Assembly (NCBI GenBank): GCA_947259795.1
Contig: CAMYNJ010000143.1
Coordinates: 1-37,702, forward strand
Length of the DNA stretch: 37,702 bases
Origin: an uncultured Alphaproteobacteria bacterium
GTDB taxonomy: Bacteria > Pseudomonadota > Alphaproteobacteria > UBA8366 > JADFVY01
Direction of reading: 5' to 3'
Every line of letters begins with the position of its first letter. Within the stretch, counting starts at the first letter, position 1. The notes beneath the pieces were generated by a model, which was given only the letters and a program-made list of their open reading frames with translations, did not search any database and was not told the origin of the DNA. This document shows positions 1-9,898 of this stretch, in pieces. Made by a program: the position numbers and the translations under genes.

Positions 1-31
1 TGATCCCCCATCGCGCGCAATACGGCAAGCC

Positions 32-979
32 TTATCCGTGGCGCCCTTCGATCGGGTCGATTTCCGCATCGGGCAGCGGGTCGGCAAGATGCGGCCGGCG
101 CAGGATGATGATCGCGACGCCCAGGATGGTGATGGCGCCGCCGATCGCGACCCGCGCCGTCAGTGTCTCATCCAGCCATATCACCGCCGACGCCACGCCG
201 AAGACCGGGACCAGCAGGGTATAGGGCACCGCGGCGCTGACGCTGTGGCGGGCCAGCAGCCGGTACCAGATGCCATAACTGATCGCCACCACGGCCACTG
301 CCTGATAGGCCACGGCGCCCCAGCCGAGCCAGGTAGCGGCCTGCGCGGCCGCGAACTGGCCTTCTTCCAGCATGAAGGACAGCAGGAAAAGCTGCGGCGC
401 CGCCATCACCGACATCCAGGCCAGCAGCGCCATCTCGTCGATCCCGCCCATCTTTTTCACCTGGATATTGCCGACCGCCCAGACGAAGGCCGCCCCGATG
501 ACCAGGCCCAGCGCCCACAGGCTGCCCTCGAAGCGCGGCTCGCCGGCGATCAGCACCACGCCGCCGAAGGCCACGGCCATGCCGATCACGCGCCGCCAGC
601 CCGGCGGGTCGCTCAGCAACACCGTGGCCAGCAGGGCGGAAAAAGGCACCTGCAGCTGGATCGCGATCGCCGCGGTGGAGGCGTCGATGGTCTTCAGGCC
701 GGTGAACATCATCGAAAAATGCGCCGCCCCCAGCACGACCGACAGCGCGGCGATTTCCTTCATCCTGCCGCGCGGCATGGCGACGAAGGGAACCAGCAGC
801 ATGGCGCTGAACGCGAAACGCAGCCCCATCATGAAGATCGGCGGCAATTCGGCGAGGCCGGTTTTGGCGACCACGAAATTAAAGCCCCAGATCACCATGA
901 CCAGAACCGCCAGCCCGCTGTCGCGCAGGCCCAGCCCGCCGACGCTGGCCGGCGCGCCCGTTGGCAGTTTCGCCGCCAT
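32..979 (-). CDS. EamA/DMT-family transporter, 10-TM exporter
   Basis: The 315-residue protein is highly hydrophobic, with about ten membrane segments and two EamA repeats. The first repeat opens with VMVIWGFNFVVAKTG, the typical drug/metabolite transporter start, and the second with GLVIGAAFVWAVGNIQVKK. Family members export amino acids or metabolites at the inner membrane; the substrate cannot be told. I start it at 979 because this ATG overlaps the TGA of the upstream djlA-like gene as TGATG, the usual mark of translational coupling. A longer reading from 1015 would overlap that gene by 37 bases without a clear benefit. The short cytoplasmic C-terminal tail is acidic. The pair is probably one transcript. 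Confidence 0.88.
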   Translation of the reverse strand: MAAKLPTGAPASVGGLGLRDSGLAVLVMVIWGFNFVVAKTGLAELPPIFMMGLRFAFSAMLLVPFVAMPRGRMKEIAALSVVLGAAHFSMMFTGLKTIDASTAAIAIQLQVPFSALLATVLLSDPPGWRRVIGMAVAFGGVVLIAGEPRFEGSLWALGLVIGAAFVWAVGNIQVKKMGGIDEMALLAWMSVMAAPQLFLLSFMLEEGQFAAAQAATWLGWGAVAYQAVAVVAISYGIWYRLLARHSVSAAVPYTLLVPVFGVASAVIWLDETLTARVAIGGAITILGVAIIILRRPHLADPLPDAEIDPIEGRHG

Positions 980-1704
980 CAGCGGATGCCCCGTTCCTTG
1001 GAAATCTTGTCCCACGCGTCGTTGATCGCGGCCAGGCGCTCGTTGGCAAGCTGGACGAATTCCTCCGGCATGCCCTGCGCGGTCAGCGCATCCGGGTGGT
1101 TCTCGCGCACCAGCTTGCGGTAGGCCGTTTTCAGCGCGTCGTTGGTCATCTCCCGGGTCACGCCCAGCACGCTCCAGGGGTCGGCGTCGCCGGCGTCGGG
1201 GCGCAGCGCGGTGATGCGTTCGAAGGCATGGGCATCCAGCCCGAAAATATCAGCGACATTGGCCAGGAAATCATGTTCGTTTGGATGCACATGCCCGTCT
1301 GCTCGCGCCACATAGGCCAGGCAGTAGAGCAGCTCTTCCAGCACCGCGGGGTTGTTGCGGAACATGCCGGCGACCTGTTTGGCGTAGGCCTTGTAGCCGC
1401 GATGGTCCTTGCGCGCCTGGTCGAACACCCGGCCGACATTCTTCACCTCGTGGGGCGGGATCTTGAAGACCCGCTTGAAGGCATCCACCTCGTCGCGGGT
1501 GACCGTCCCGTCGGCTTTCGCCAGCTTGGCGCCCAGCGCGATGATGGCGATGGTAAAGGCGATGGACTTCGTCTGGTCCCCGTCCTTCGGCTTGCCGCGC
1601 ATGGAATCCACCGCATGGCCCGCCACCGCCCCGATCAGCGCCCCCAGCGGCCCGCCCAGCGCAAACCCCGCCGCGCCGCCGAGTATTTTTCCCCAGATGC
1701 TCAT
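979..1704 (-). CDS. djlA: DjlA-like co-chaperone: TerB domain plus C-terminal J domain
   Basis: The 241-residue protein has a glycine/alanine-rich hydrophobic N-terminus (residues 5-32) that could insert in the membrane. A TerB-like helical domain follows (about 48-165, with the acidic pattern KADGTVTRDE and RADGHVHPNE). A C-terminal J domain (about 174-241) carries the HPD tripeptide at 203-205, which stimulates DnaK ATPase. This order is that of DjlA, a membrane-tethered DnaK co-chaperone. Seen: domains and HPD. Known: J-domain proteins deliver substrates to Hsp70. It lies directly upstream of the EamA transporter, and its stop codon overlaps the transporter start. The biological client is unknown. 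Confidence 0.88.
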   Translation of the reverse strand: MSIWGKILGGAAGFALGGPLGALIGAVAGHAVDSMRGKPKDGDQTKSIAFTIAIIALGAKLAKADGTVTRDEVDAFKRVFKIPPHEVKNVGRVFDQARKDHRGYKAYAKQVAGMFRNNPAVLEELLYCLAYVARADGHVHPNEHDFLANVADIFGLDAHAFERITALRPDAGDADPWSVLGVTREMTNDALKTAYRKLVRENHPDALTAQGMPEEFVQLANERLAAINDAWDKISKERGIR

Positions 1705-1756
1705 GCAGCCTGTTTAGCCGTTGACCCCCGGCGCGCGCAAGTGTGGCGGAAAGGGT

Positions 1757-2542
1757 TCAGGAACGATCTTCGGCGTGCGCGGCGGCGCCCCAATTCGGCC
1801 CGACGCGCCCGACGCCAGGCAATTTCAGCGCCAGGTCCAGCGGATCGACGCCGAGCGTGAGCCCCGCGAGGTTCAACTCCAGCCCCTCGTCGATCGCGGC
1901 GGTGACGCCGAGCAGTCCGTAGAGCGACAGCTGGACGCCGGTGCCGCTCGGCGCCCACACAGCGATAGTGGTGGCACCGAGCCAGTCCTTGCCGACCGCG
2001 GTCGGCGGCAGATCGAGACCGAGGCCGGGCACCTCCCGCCCGATCCAGGCGGTGAAGGTATTGCTGTTGGGGCCGGGCCACACCGTGTAGGTGTCGTTGT
2101 AGGGATAGGCTCGTGCGGCGCGGTCGATCTCCCGAATGATGGCGTCGACGCCCGCGCCGCGCAGATCGGCGATGATCTCGGGCCGGTTGCCGAACCAGGA
2201 GCGGTCCGGCGCCTCCTGCCGGATCGCCACGGCCTTGCCGCCGCGCATGACGTTCCAGCCGATCACCTGGTAGGTGGTCCAGGCGGGGGCATTCGTCGGC
2301 TTTGCCGCGATCCAGGTATGCACGCCGAGAACCCCGCGCCAGGAGAATGCGCGGGCCGCATATATTTGCACGACCGCCTCGCGGGTTTTCGCCGGATCGG
2401 GCGCGATGCCCGCGGAATGGCGCGTGGCGGTGCTCCAGTCGCCGCGCAAGCTGGCCTGCCCCGAGAGCAGGACCCAGGCCGGACCGCCCGCCAGCAGCAG
2501 GAACAATATCGTCAACACCAGTATGACTCGCCGTTTGTGCAT
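1757..2542 (-). CDS. DUF3750 domain protein, membrane-anchored or exported
   Basis: The 261-residue protein begins with a basic then hydrophobic segment (MHKRRVILVLTILFLLLAGG), a signal peptide or single membrane anchor. The rest is predicted periplasmic and matches the DUF3750 family pattern: an RGVLGVHTWIAAK block, YQVIGWNVMRGG, a GPNSNTF motif near the middle, and a C-terminal LYGLLGVTAAIDEGLELNLAGL stretch. DUF3750 has no established function; the GPNSNTF block could be catalytic but that is a guess. The start at 2542 is preferred over 2641 because GGGAG lies about nine bases upstream and the signal segment follows at once. It is divergent from the hydantoinase operon, with 150 bases between start codons. 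Confidence 0.82.
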   Translation of the reverse strand: MHKRRVILVLTILFLLLAGGPAWVLLSGQASLRGDWSTATRHSAGIAPDPAKTREAVVQIYAARAFSWRGVLGVHTWIAAKPTNAPAWTTYQVIGWNVMRGGKAVAIRQEAPDRSWFGNRPEIIADLRGAGVDAIIREIDRAARAYPYNDTYTVWPGPNSNTFTAWIGREVPGLGLDLPPTAVGKDWLGATTIAVWAPSGTGVQLSLYGLLGVTAAIDEGLELNLAGLTLGVDPLDLALKLPGVGRVGPNWGAAAHAEDRS

Positions 2543-2634
2543 GTATTCTTCTCCCGCCGGATTGGCGGCGCATTCTGCACAAAGAATGCGACGAAGTTCG
2601 GGCAAGGCAATTCCCAAATATTTCTGACGATATA

Positions 2635-2664
2635 TTGACATTTTATCGATAATTTGTCTACATA
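2635..2664 (+). promoter_or_regulatory. Sigma-70-like promoter of the hydantoinase/oxoprolinase operon
   Basis: A perfect TTGACA at 2635-2640 is followed after 18 bases by TACATA at 2659-2664, and the gene's ATG is 28 bases further on behind AGGAG. The AT-rich stretch stands out from its GC-rich surroundings. It is overlaid by the palindrome at 2637-2658, so it is probably repressible. Confidence 0.65.
2637..2658. promoter_or_regulatory. 22-bp palindromic operator over the hydantoinase promoter
   Basis: A perfect 10-bp core palindrome, TTATCGATAA (2643-2652), is flanked after two unpaired bases on each side by GACA (2637-2640) and its complement TGTC (2655-2658). Eighteen of 22 positions are therefore symmetric. 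It covers most of the -35 box and the whole spacer, where a bound dimer would block RNA polymerase. The obvious candidate binder is the winged-helix protein encoded at 6337-6867 in the same operon, which would make the loop autoregulatory. That assignment is inference. Confidence 0.6.
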
Positions 2665-2692
2665 AGGACGATTGTCAGCAGGAGCATGAGGC

Positions 2693-5600
2693 ATGGCTGA
2701 AACTTGGCAATTCTGGGTGGACCGGGGTGGCACCTTTACCGACATCGTCGCGCAGCGGCCTGACGGCGCGCTGGTGACGCACAAGCTGTTGTCGGAGAAT
2801 CCCGAGCATTATCGCGATGCGGCCGTCCAGGGCGTGCGCGAGTTGTTGGGCCTGTCGAAGGACTCAGCCATCCCTGCCGAATCCATCGAGGCCATCAAGA
2901 TGGGCACCACGGTGGCGACCAACGCGCTGCTGGAGCGCAAGGGCGAACGTACGCTGCTGGCCATCACCCGGGGCTTCAGGGACGCGCTGCGCATCGGCTA
3001 TCAGGCCCGGCCCCGCCTGTTCGACCGCCATGTGGTGCTGCCGGAACTGCTTTATGAGGAGGCCGTCGAAATCGACGAGCGCGTGGCGAACGACGGTAGC
3101 GTAGTGACGCCGCTGAACCGCGAGGCCACCCGCGCCGCGCTGCAGGCGGCTTACGACAAAGGCTATCGCGCGCTCGCCATCGTCTTCATGCATGGCTACC
3201 GCTACACCGATCATGAGCAGTCGGTAGCGGAGATCGCCCGCGAGATCGGCTTCCCGCAGATTTCCACCAGCCACGGGACCAGCCCGTTGATCAAGCTGGT
3301 CGGGCGCGGCGACACCACCGTCGTCGACGCCTATCTGTCGCCGATCCTGCGCCGCTACGTCGACCAGGTCGCCGAACAGGTCGGGGACGTACGGCTGATG
3401 TTCATGCAATCCAGCGGCGGGCTGACCGATGCCCGCATGTTCCAGGGCAAGGACTCCATCCTGTCCGGCCCGGCCGGCGGCATCGTCGGGGGCGTACGCA
3501 CCGCGCATCAGGCGGGATTCGACAAGCTGATCACCTTCGACATGGGCGGAACCTCGACCGACGTCGCCCATTACGACGGCGAATACGAACGCGCCTTCGA
3601 GACGCTGGTGGCGGGCGTACGCATGCGTGCGCCGATGATGCGGATCCACACGGTTGCGGCCGGCGGCGGCTCCATGTGCATCTTCGACGGCGCGCGCTAT
3701 CGCGTCGGCCCGGAATCGGCGGGCGCCAATCCGGGACCGGCCTGTTACAGGCGCGGCGGGCCCCTAACCGTCACGGACTGCAATGTCATGCTGGGCAAGC
3801 TGCAGCCTGACTTCTTCCCGCATGTTTTCGGGCCCGGCCAGGACGAACCGCTGGATGCGGAGGTCGTACGTGCGAAATTCGCCACCCTCGCCGGGGAAAT
3901 CACGGCGGCCACCAGTAACGAGCGCACGCCGGTCGAGGTGGCGGACGGTTTCCTCAAGATCGCGGTCGAGAACATGGCCAACGCGATCAAGAAGATCTCG
4001 GTCCAGCGCGGCTACGACGTGACCGAATATACGCTCTGCTGCTTCGGCGGCGCGGGCGGGCAGCATGCCTGCCTGGTGGCCGATGCCCTGGGCATGAAGA
4101 AGGTCTACCTGCATCCCTTCGCGGGCGTACTGTCGGCCTACGGCATGGGTCTGGCGGACGTACGGGCACTGAGGGAAAAGTCGGTCGAGGACCGCCTGAC
4201 CGAGGCGCTGGTGCCGACGCTGGAATCGGTGCTGGGCGAACTGGCGGCCGATGCGGACGGCGAACTGGCCAGCCAGCATATCCCCGAGAGCCGCCGCTCA
4301 ACGCTGCGCCGGCTGCATCTGAAATATGAGGGCACGGACACCTCCATCGAGGTCGATTACGGGCCGGTCGAGTGGATGAAGGCCGGTTTCGAGGAGGCGC
4401 ACCGCCAGCGCTATGGTTTCATCATGGCCGAGAAGGCCCTGGTGGTGGAGACCGCCGCCGTCGAGGCCATCGGCGCAACCGGCGATGTCGGTGAAGGGAC
4501 CGGCGGCGTTGCCGCGCCCGGGGGCGGTGGGGCCAAGGCTCTGGCGATCGCAGGCAGCTACATGGCGGGCGAAGAGCATGACACCCCGGTCTACGACCGC
4601 GGCGACATGGCGGCGGGCCAGAGGATCGACGGCCCGGCCATCATCCGCGAGGCCACCGCCACCACGGTGGTCGAGCCCGGCTGGCAGGCCGAGATGAATG
4701 CGGGCGGCGACCTGGTGCTGACCCGCGTGGTGCCGCTGCCCAGGCGCCAGGCCATCGGCACCACCGTCGACCCGGTGATGCTGGAGGTCTTCAACAACCT
4801 CTTCATGTCGATCGCCGAGCAGATGGGCTTCACGCTGCAGAACACCGCCTATTCGGTCAATATCAAGGAACGCGTGGATTTCTCTTGCGCGATCTTCGAC
4901 GCCGACGGCGCGCTGATCGCCAACGCGCCGCATATGCCGGTGCATCTGGGCTCTATGGGCGAGAGCATCCGTGCGGTGATCCGCAACAACGAGGGCAACA
5001 TAGAACCCGGCAATGTCTACATGCTGAACGCGCCCTATAACGGCGGCACCCATCTGCCCGACGTCACCGTCGTGACGCCGGTGTTCGACGAGGCGGGCAA
5101 GGAAATCCTGTTCTATGTCGGCGCCCGCGGCCATCACGCCGATATCGGCGGCCTGACGCCGGGCTCCATGCCACCGAACAGCCGGCTGGTCGACGAAGAG
5201 GGCGTGCTGATCGACAATTTCCTGCTGATCGACCGGGGCGAATTCCGCGAAAAGGCGCTGTACGACCTGCTGGCCTCCGGCCGGTATCCGGCGCGCAATC
5301 CGGACCAGAACGTCGCCGACATCAAGGCGCAGATCGCCGCCAACGAGAAGGGCGTCGCGGAATTGCGCCGCATGGTGGGGCATTTCGGGCTGGATGTCGT
5401 ACGCGCCTACATGGGGCACGTACAGGACAATGCCGAGGAGTCGGTGCGCCGGGTGATCGACGTGCTGAAGGACGGCGCGTTCACCTATCCGCTGGACAAC
5501 GGCGCCGAGGTCCATGTGTCGATCGCCATCGACAAGGCGTCGCGCAGCGCCAGAGTGGATTTTGCCGGCTCCAGCGGCCAGCTCGCCAACAACTTCAACG

Positions 5601-6325
5601 CGCCCAGCGCCATCTGCCGCGCCGCGGTACTGTACGTATTCCGCACGCTGGTCGAGGACGACATCCCGATGAACGAGGGCTGCTTGAAGCCGATCGAGTT
5701 GATCATTCCCGAGGGTTCGATGCTGGCACCGCAATACCCGGCCGCGGTGGTGGCCGGCAATGTGGAAACATCACAGGTCGTCACCGATGCGCTCTATGGC
5801 GCGCTGGGGGTGATGGCGGCGGCCCAGGGCACCATGAACAACACCACCTTCGGCAACGACCGCTACCAATATTACGAGACCATCGCCGGCGGTTCCGGCG
5901 CGGGGCCCGACTTCGACGGTACGGATGCGGTGCACACCCACATGACCAACAGCCGCCTGACCGACCCGGAGGTGCTGGAGATGCGCTTCCCCGTGCGGCT
6001 TGAGAGTTACGAGATTCGCCGGGCCAGCGGCGGTCGCGGGCGTCGTCACGGCGGCGACGGGGCGATCCGCAGGCTGCGCTTCCTTGAGGAGATGATCATT
6101 TCGATCCTGTCGAATCACCGTATCGTGCCGCCCTACGGCATGGCAGGCGGCGAGTCCGGCATGCCGGGCCGCAACTGGATCGAACGCGCCGACGGCACGA
6201 TCCACGAGATGACCGGCACCGATACCGCCCCGATCCGTCCCGGCGATGTCTGGGTACTGGAAACCCCCGGCGGCGGCGGTTACGGCGAGGCGCGGGAAGC
6301 GGAACAACCCGAGGCGGCGGAATAG
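2693..6325 (+). CDS. Fused hydantoinase A/B family ATPase, 5-oxoprolinase-like
   Basis: The 1210-residue protein joins a HyuA half (about 1-690) and a HyuB half (about 700-1200), the arrangement of 5-oxoprolinase (ATP-dependent opening of 5-oxo-L-proline to glutamate). The N-terminus has the ATP-site signature VDRGGTFTD (9-17). A second actin-fold phosphate motif, [15 protein letters not shown], follows in the middle of HyuA, then the family block [20 protein letters not shown]. The HyuB half starts near [20 protein letters not shown] and includes [16 protein letters not shown]. The length fits 5-oxoprolinase, but N-methylhydantoinases and related amidohydrolases share the fold, so the substrate is not proven. 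AGGAG lies nine bases before the ATG. It is followed after 11 bases by a winged-helix regulator gene. Confidence 0.88.
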   Translation: MAETWQFWVDRGGTFTDIVAQRPDGALVTHKLLSENPEHYRDAAVQGVRELLGLSKDSAIPAESIEAIKMGTTVATNALLERKGERTLLAITRGFRDALRIGYQARPRLFDRHVVLPELLYEEAVEIDERVANDGSVVTPLNREATRAALQAAYDKGYRALAIVFMHGYRYTDHEQSVAEIAREIGFPQISTSHGTSPLIKLVGRGDTTVVDAYLSPILRRYVDQVAEQVGDVRLMFMQSSGGLTDARMFQGKDSILSGPAGGIVGGVRTAHQAGFDKLITFDMGGTSTDVAHYDGEYERAFETLVAGVRMRAPMMRIHTVAAGGGSMCIFDGARYRVGPESAGANPGPACYRRGGPLTVTDCNVMLGKLQPDFFPHVFGPGQDEPLDAEVVRAKFATLAGEITAATSNERTPVEVADGFLKIAVENMANAIKKISVQRGYDVTEYTLCCFGGAGGQHACLVADALGMKKVYLHPFAGVLSAYGMGLADVRALREKSVEDRLTEALVPTLESVLGELAADADGELASQHIPESRRSTLRRLHLKYEGTDTSIEVDYGPVEWMKAGFEEAHRQRYGFIMAEKALVVETAAVEAIGATGDVGEGTGGVAAPGGGGAKALAIAGSYMAGEEHDTPVYDRGDMAAGQRIDGPAIIREATATTVVEPGWQAEMNAGGDLVLTRVVPLPRRQAIGTTVDPVMLEVFNNLFMSIAEQMGFTLQNTAYSVNIKERVDFSCAIFDADGALIANAPHMPVHLGSMGESIRAVIRNNEGNIEPGNVYMLNAPYNGGTHLPDVTVVTPVFDEAGKEILFYVGARGHHADIGGLTPGSMPPNSRLVDEEGVLIDNFLLIDRGEFREKALYDLLASGRYPARNPDQNVADIKAQIAANEKGVAELRRMVGHFGLDVVRAYMGHVQDNAEESVRRVIDVLKDGAFTYPLDNGAEVHVSIAIDKASRSARVDFAGSSGQLANNFNAPSAICRAAVLYVFRTLVEDDIPMNEGCLKPIELIIPEGSMLAPQYPAAVVAGNVETSQVVTDALYGALGVMAAAQGTMNNTTFGNDRYQYYETIAGGSGAGPDFDGTDAVHTHMTNSRLTDPEVLEMRFPVRLESYEIRRASGGRGRRHGGDGAIRRLRFLEEMIISILSNHRIVPPYGMAGGESGMPGRNWIERADGTIHEMTGTDTAPIRPGDVWVLETPGGGGYGEAREAEQPEAAE

Positions 6326-6336
6326 GAGGATCGATG

Positions 6337-6867
6337 ATGTCGGATACACCCAAGGCCGGCGCGGCCGGGAAAATCGTCTCATCCGCCCATCTGGCCGACG
6401 GCGGCGCACCGTCGCTCAGCGAGTTCGAATACGGGCTGTACATCTCCGACAACGCATTCGAGCGCTGGATCGTACGCTGCATGTCGGGGGCGGGGTACCC
6501 GGATTTCAGTCCGCTGGAGGTTATGGTCGTCCACACGGTAAATCACCGGGCCCGTGACAAGCGGCTGGCCGACATCTGTTTCGTGCTTAATGTCGAGGAT
6601 ACGCATCTGGTCAATTATGCGCTGAAAAAGCTGGTCAAGGCCGGGCTGGTCGAAGCGGAAAAGCGCGGCAAGGAGACAGTCTATCGAACCACGGATCAAG
6701 GCGCCGAGGCCTGCGCGCGTTATCGTACGGTGCGCGAATTGTGCCTGGTGGAATCCGTCAAGGCGCTGGGCAATTTCGACGAGGCCGAAATCGCCGCCGT
6801 CGCCCGCTTCCTGCGCACGCTGTCGGGCCTCTACGACCAGGCCGCCCGCGCCGCCACCAGCCTTTAG
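6337..6867 (+). CDS. MarR-like winged-helix regulator of the hydantoinase operon
   Basis: The 176-residue protein carries a winged helix-turn-helix at about 60-125. It runs from PLEVMVVHTVNH through LADICFVLNVEDTHLVNYALKKLVKAGLVEAEKRGKETVYRTTDQG, the helix-turn-helix followed by the beta wing of MarR-type proteins. Flanking helices probably form the dimer. AGGAGG (6324-6329) overlaps the stop codon of the preceding gene. Two adjacent ATG codons (6334 and 6337) are possible and the second has the better seven-base spacing. Position and close coupling suggest it senses a hydantoin/oxoproline-type ligand and controls the operon through the palindrome at 2637-2658; this is inferred. Confidence 0.8.
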   Translation: MSDTPKAGAAGKIVSSAHLADGGAPSLSEFEYGLYISDNAFERWIVRCMSGAGYPDFSPLEVMVVHTVNHRARDKRLADICFVLNVEDTHLVNYALKKLVKAGLVEAEKRGKETVYRTTDQGAEACARYRTVRELCLVESVKALGNFDEAEIAAVARFLRTLSGLYDQAARAATSL

Positions 6868-6984
6868 CCGTCCCGGCCTGCCACGGTGCGCTCCATGTGC
6901 CGCCTGGCCAGATCAAGCGCCAGACAACCCCTGCCGCAACCGGAACCGCCCCCGGGCAGGCGAAGAAGAATCCGTAAATCCGGT

Positions 6985-7419
6985 TTAGCTGGTGATCAGT
7001 TCCCTCAGGAATCCGGCCTCGCTTTCCAACTCTTCCAGCCGGTTCTTCACCACGTCGCCGATACTGATCAGCCCGATCATGCGGCCCTCCGACACCACCG
7101 GCAGGTGGCGGACCCGCTGGTCCGTCATCATGACCATGCATTTCTGCACCGTGTCGTCGGGCGCGCAGGTCAGGACCTCGCGGGTCATCAGGCCGCTTGC
7201 AGGCTTGTCCACCAGGCCGGTCCGCTTGGTCGGATCCGCCAGGGCCGAAACGATATCGCGTTCCGACAGGATGCCCAGTACGTTGCTGCCATCGTCGCTG
7301 ACCACCAGCGCGCCGATACGCGCCCTTTTCAGGATTTTGGTGGCTTCGCCGATCGGCGTTTCCGGCGTGATTGTTACGACCTTGGCACCCTTGGTTCTCA
7401 GGATCGTTTCGACATTCAT
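6985..7419 (-). CDS. CBS-domain-pair protein
   Basis: The 144-residue protein consists almost entirely of two CBS motifs. The first is near residues 8-65 (VVTITPETPIGEATKILKRA, then GILSERDIVSALA). The second is near 75-132 (MTREVLTCAPDDTVQKCMVMM, then RHLPVVSEGRMIGLISIGDVV). CBS pairs bind adenosine nucleotides and usually act as energy or redox sensors. Stand-alone forms like this are common in alphaproteobacteria and have no fixed partner. It is convergent with the preceding regulator gene and transcribed away from the methyltransferase/ATP-grasp gene. A 15-base perfect hairpin (GTGGTA/TACCAC, 7468-7482) lies about 50 bases upstream of the start and may be an operator. Confidence 0.9.
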   Translation of the reverse strand: MNVETILRTKGAKVVTITPETPIGEATKILKRARIGALVVSDDGSNVLGILSERDIVSALADPTKRTGLVDKPASGLMTREVLTCAPDDTVQKCMVMMTDQRVRHLPVVSEGRMIGLISIGDVVKNRLEELESEAGFLRELITS

Positions 7420-7820
7420 TGCCTGATACTCCCAAAGCAGTGGGATTCACGGAAGAGGTTAGACTGAGTGGTATCTTACCACAGATATGCACCGATTTCG
7501 ACGAATTACGGTTAGCGCCGGCCGAGGACTGCCGAAGCGTGACGGATGCCCGGCCCGGCCCACCAGCCCAGGCAATCTTCTGACGTCCGGCGGCGACGGC
7601 AAAAAAAATGTGCCCAGCCGGATTTTTCGACTTGCAAATTAGGCGGACTCGATCAATGTGATCGGCGCTCCGCAGCGGACAGGCTGGTCCCCCAGTAGCC
7701 CGCGAGGGAGGCGGTGTCGGGCAATATGAGAACGGGCGGATTTCGTCCCCGAAAAGCCCGATTCTGCGGTTTTGGGCTAACATTTTACACGCCTTACGAG
7801 GGCGTGGAAGGGGACTGACA
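7420..7820. other. 401-bp divergent intergenic region
   Basis: No convincing gene was found. It holds the 5' region of the CBS gene, including the GTGGTA-TCT-TACCAC inverted repeat at 7468-7482, an A8 run near 7602-7609 and, close to the plus-strand gene, a small ACGCC/GGCGT hairpin at about 7789-7805. An AAGGGG ribosome-binding site precedes the ATG at 7821. The open frames crossing this stretch have atypical composition and look like chance readings. Confidence 0.5.
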
Positions 7821-9806
7821 ATGACCCGCGCCGTCAACAGGGATGACAGGGCGTCATCCAGCGAATTTTCCACCGCAGACCGTCAAACCGCGAATGTCCG
7901 GAAGGCCCGCCCGCCAGCCAACCGCACGCTTGGTCCGGTATCCGATCTCGAACGGCATCTGCCCTCGGACTGGTGGCGGACGCTTTTCAATGCGGTCTAT
8001 CTGCAGACCGACGGGGACGTGGTCGAGAACGACGAAAATACCGACGCCGATGTGGATCTGATCATTCGCGCCGCCGGCATCGAACCGAACGACCGTATCC
8101 TCGATTTGTGCTGCGGTCAGGGCCGGCATGTGATGGGGTTGGCCCGCAGGAAATTCCGGCATGTCGCGGGTATCGACCGATCGCGCTACCTGATCCGCCT
8201 TGCCCGCCGGCGCGCCCGCGAGACCAGCATCGAGGCCAGCTTCCATGAGGGCGACGCGAGGAAATTCCGGGTGTCGCCGCACAGTTTTCACTGCGTCACC
8301 ATCATGGGCAACTCCTTCGGCTATTTCGACCGCGAGGAAGACGATATCGCGGTCCTGGAGGCGGTGAAGCGGGCGCTGATCTCCGGCGGCACGCTGGTGA
8401 TGGACCTCGCCGACGGCGACTGGCTGGCCGGCAATTTCGAGAAGCGCTCCTGGGAGTGGGTGGACCAGAACCACTTCGTATGCCGCGAACGCAGCCTGGC
8501 GCAGGACGGCGTGCGGCTGATCAGCCGCGAGGTCGTGGTTCACGCTGAAAAGGGCGTGATCGCCGACCAGTTCTACGCGGAACGGCTTTATTCGCACGAA
8601 CGCATCGAACGGCTCCTGGCTTCGGTCGGATTTTCGGAGATCCGGTTCCATGAGCGCCCCGAAACCCGGTCGGACCGCAACCAGGATCTGGGCATGATGG
8701 CGCACAGGTTCTTCCTGACCGCACGCGCCCCCCGTCTCTCCAAGGTGTCCAGCCGGCGTGACGGCGCCATTATCTACCCCGACATCGCCGTCCTGCTCGG
8801 CGACCCGCGCCTGCCCGACGAGATCAAGCTGGGCGGCCGGTTCAATGACGAGGACATGGTCACCGTCCAGAAGCTGAAGGACGCCCTGTCCGAGCTGGAA
8901 GGCTATAATTTCCGTTATCTCGACAACCATGCCTCCATGCTGTCGGAACTTCGTGCCGACCCGCCGGCCTTCGTCCTGAATTTCTGCGACGAAGGCTTCA
9001 GTAACGACGCCTTTCGCGAGCTGCATGTTCCCGCCTATCTGGAACTGCTGGGCATTCCCTATAGCGGCGCCGGCCCGGCGACGCTCGGGCTCTGCTATGA
9101 CAAGGCCCTGGTTCGCGCCGTGGCTGCGTCGACCGAAGTACCGACGCCGCTCGAAACCTACGCCGCGGTGGACGACCAGGGTGCGACCTTGCCGTCCGTG
9201 TTTCCGGCGCTGATCAAGCCGGCGCAGGGCGACAGTTCCCTCGGCATCACGAAAGACGCCGTGGTCCGCACCCCGGCCGAAGCCATGGCCTATCTGAACT
9301 GGCTGCGCGAATGCGTGCCGGGCAGGCCGGTCCTGATCCAGGAGTTCCTGTCCGGCCCGGAATACACTGTCGGCCTGGTGGGCAATCCCGGGATCGGCCT
9401 GACCGCGCTGCCCATCCTGGAAGTCGACTACAGCAAGCTGCCGAAAGAATGCGCCCCGATCCTGAGCTACGAATCGAAATGGGATCCCTCTTCGCCCTAC
9501 TGGACCGATATCGGGTACCGCGAGGCGGAGATCGACGAGGACATTCGACGCCGGCTGATCGATTACTCAACCATCCTGTTCGAAAGGCTCGGCTGCCGCG
9601 ACTATGCCCGTTTCGATTTCCGCGCCGACGCGGATGGCATGGTCAAATTGCTCGAGGTAAACCCCAATCCCGGCTGGTGCTGGGACGGCAAGGTCAACCT
9701 CATGGCGGGTTTTGGCGGCATTCGATATGCGGAACTGCTGCGCATGATCGTCGATGCCGCCCAGGCCCGTACCGTGGCGACGGCAATGGCGTCGCGGGCC
9801 GCATGA
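7821..9806 (+). CDS. Fusion of SAM methyltransferase and Ddl-type ATP-grasp ligase
   Basis: The 661-residue protein has two enzymes in one chain. Residues about 45-305 are a class I SAM methyltransferase: motif I ILDLCCGQGRH (93-103), the acidic end of strand 2 at D119, FHEGDARKF (141-149) and TIMGNSFGYF (160-169). Residues about 315-645 resemble D-alanine-D-alanine ligase-type ATP-grasp enzymes: VLNFCDEGF (385-393), LLGIPYSGAGPATLGLCYDK (409-428), LIKPAQGDSSLGI (464-476), EFLSGPEYTVGLVG (508-521), RFDFR (597-601) and the metal-binding EVNPNPG (612-618). Known: such ligases join a carboxylate to an amine through an acyl phosphate. Inferred: the protein makes and methylates a small amide or peptide. 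It lacks biosynthetic neighbours, so the product is unknown. The first 45 residues look disordered. Confidence 0.85.
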   Translation: MTRAVNRDDRASSSEFSTADRQTANVRKARPPANRTLGPVSDLERHLPSDWWRTLFNAVYLQTDGDVVENDENTDADVDLIIRAAGIEPNDRILDLCCGQGRHVMGLARRKFRHVAGIDRSRYLIRLARRRARETSIEASFHEGDARKFRVSPHSFHCVTIMGNSFGYFDREEDDIAVLEAVKRALISGGTLVMDLADGDWLAGNFEKRSWEWVDQNHFVCRERSLAQDGVRLISREVVVHAEKGVIADQFYAERLYSHERIERLLASVGFSEIRFHERPETRSDRNQDLGMMAHRFFLTARAPRLSKVSSRRDGAIIYPDIAVLLGDPRLPDEIKLGGRFNDEDMVTVQKLKDALSELEGYNFRYLDNHASMLSELRADPPAFVLNFCDEGFSNDAFRELHVPAYLELLGIPYSGAGPATLGLCYDKALVRAVAASTEVPTPLETYAAVDDQGATLPSVFPALIKPAQGDSSLGITKDAVVRTPAEAMAYLNWLRECVPGRPVLIQEFLSGPEYTVGLVGNPGIGLTALPILEVDYSKLPKECAPILSYESKWDPSSPYWTDIGYREAEIDEDIRRRLIDYSTILFERLGCRDYARFDFRADADGMVKLLEVNPNPGWCWDGKVNLMAGFGGIRYAELLRMIVDAAQARTVATAMASRAA

Positions 9807-9898
9807 ACGGCCCGGGGGCGGCCTTATCAATTCGGGTATAGTCTTTTCGCGGCCGGAACCGTATACAGACCCAACCAATTGTTGTTAAGGTTCCAGGC

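Noticed and set aside
38-1860. Long plus-strand frames over the EamA and DjlA-like genes
   Set aside because: They are antisense readings with biased composition; the minus-strand genes have clear families and a coupled start/stop.
2693-6867. Apparent abundance of GTAC and GTACG in the hydantoinase gene
   Set aside because: About 14 GTAC sites in 3.6 kb is close to the number expected by chance at about 65% GC, so no special motif is claimed.
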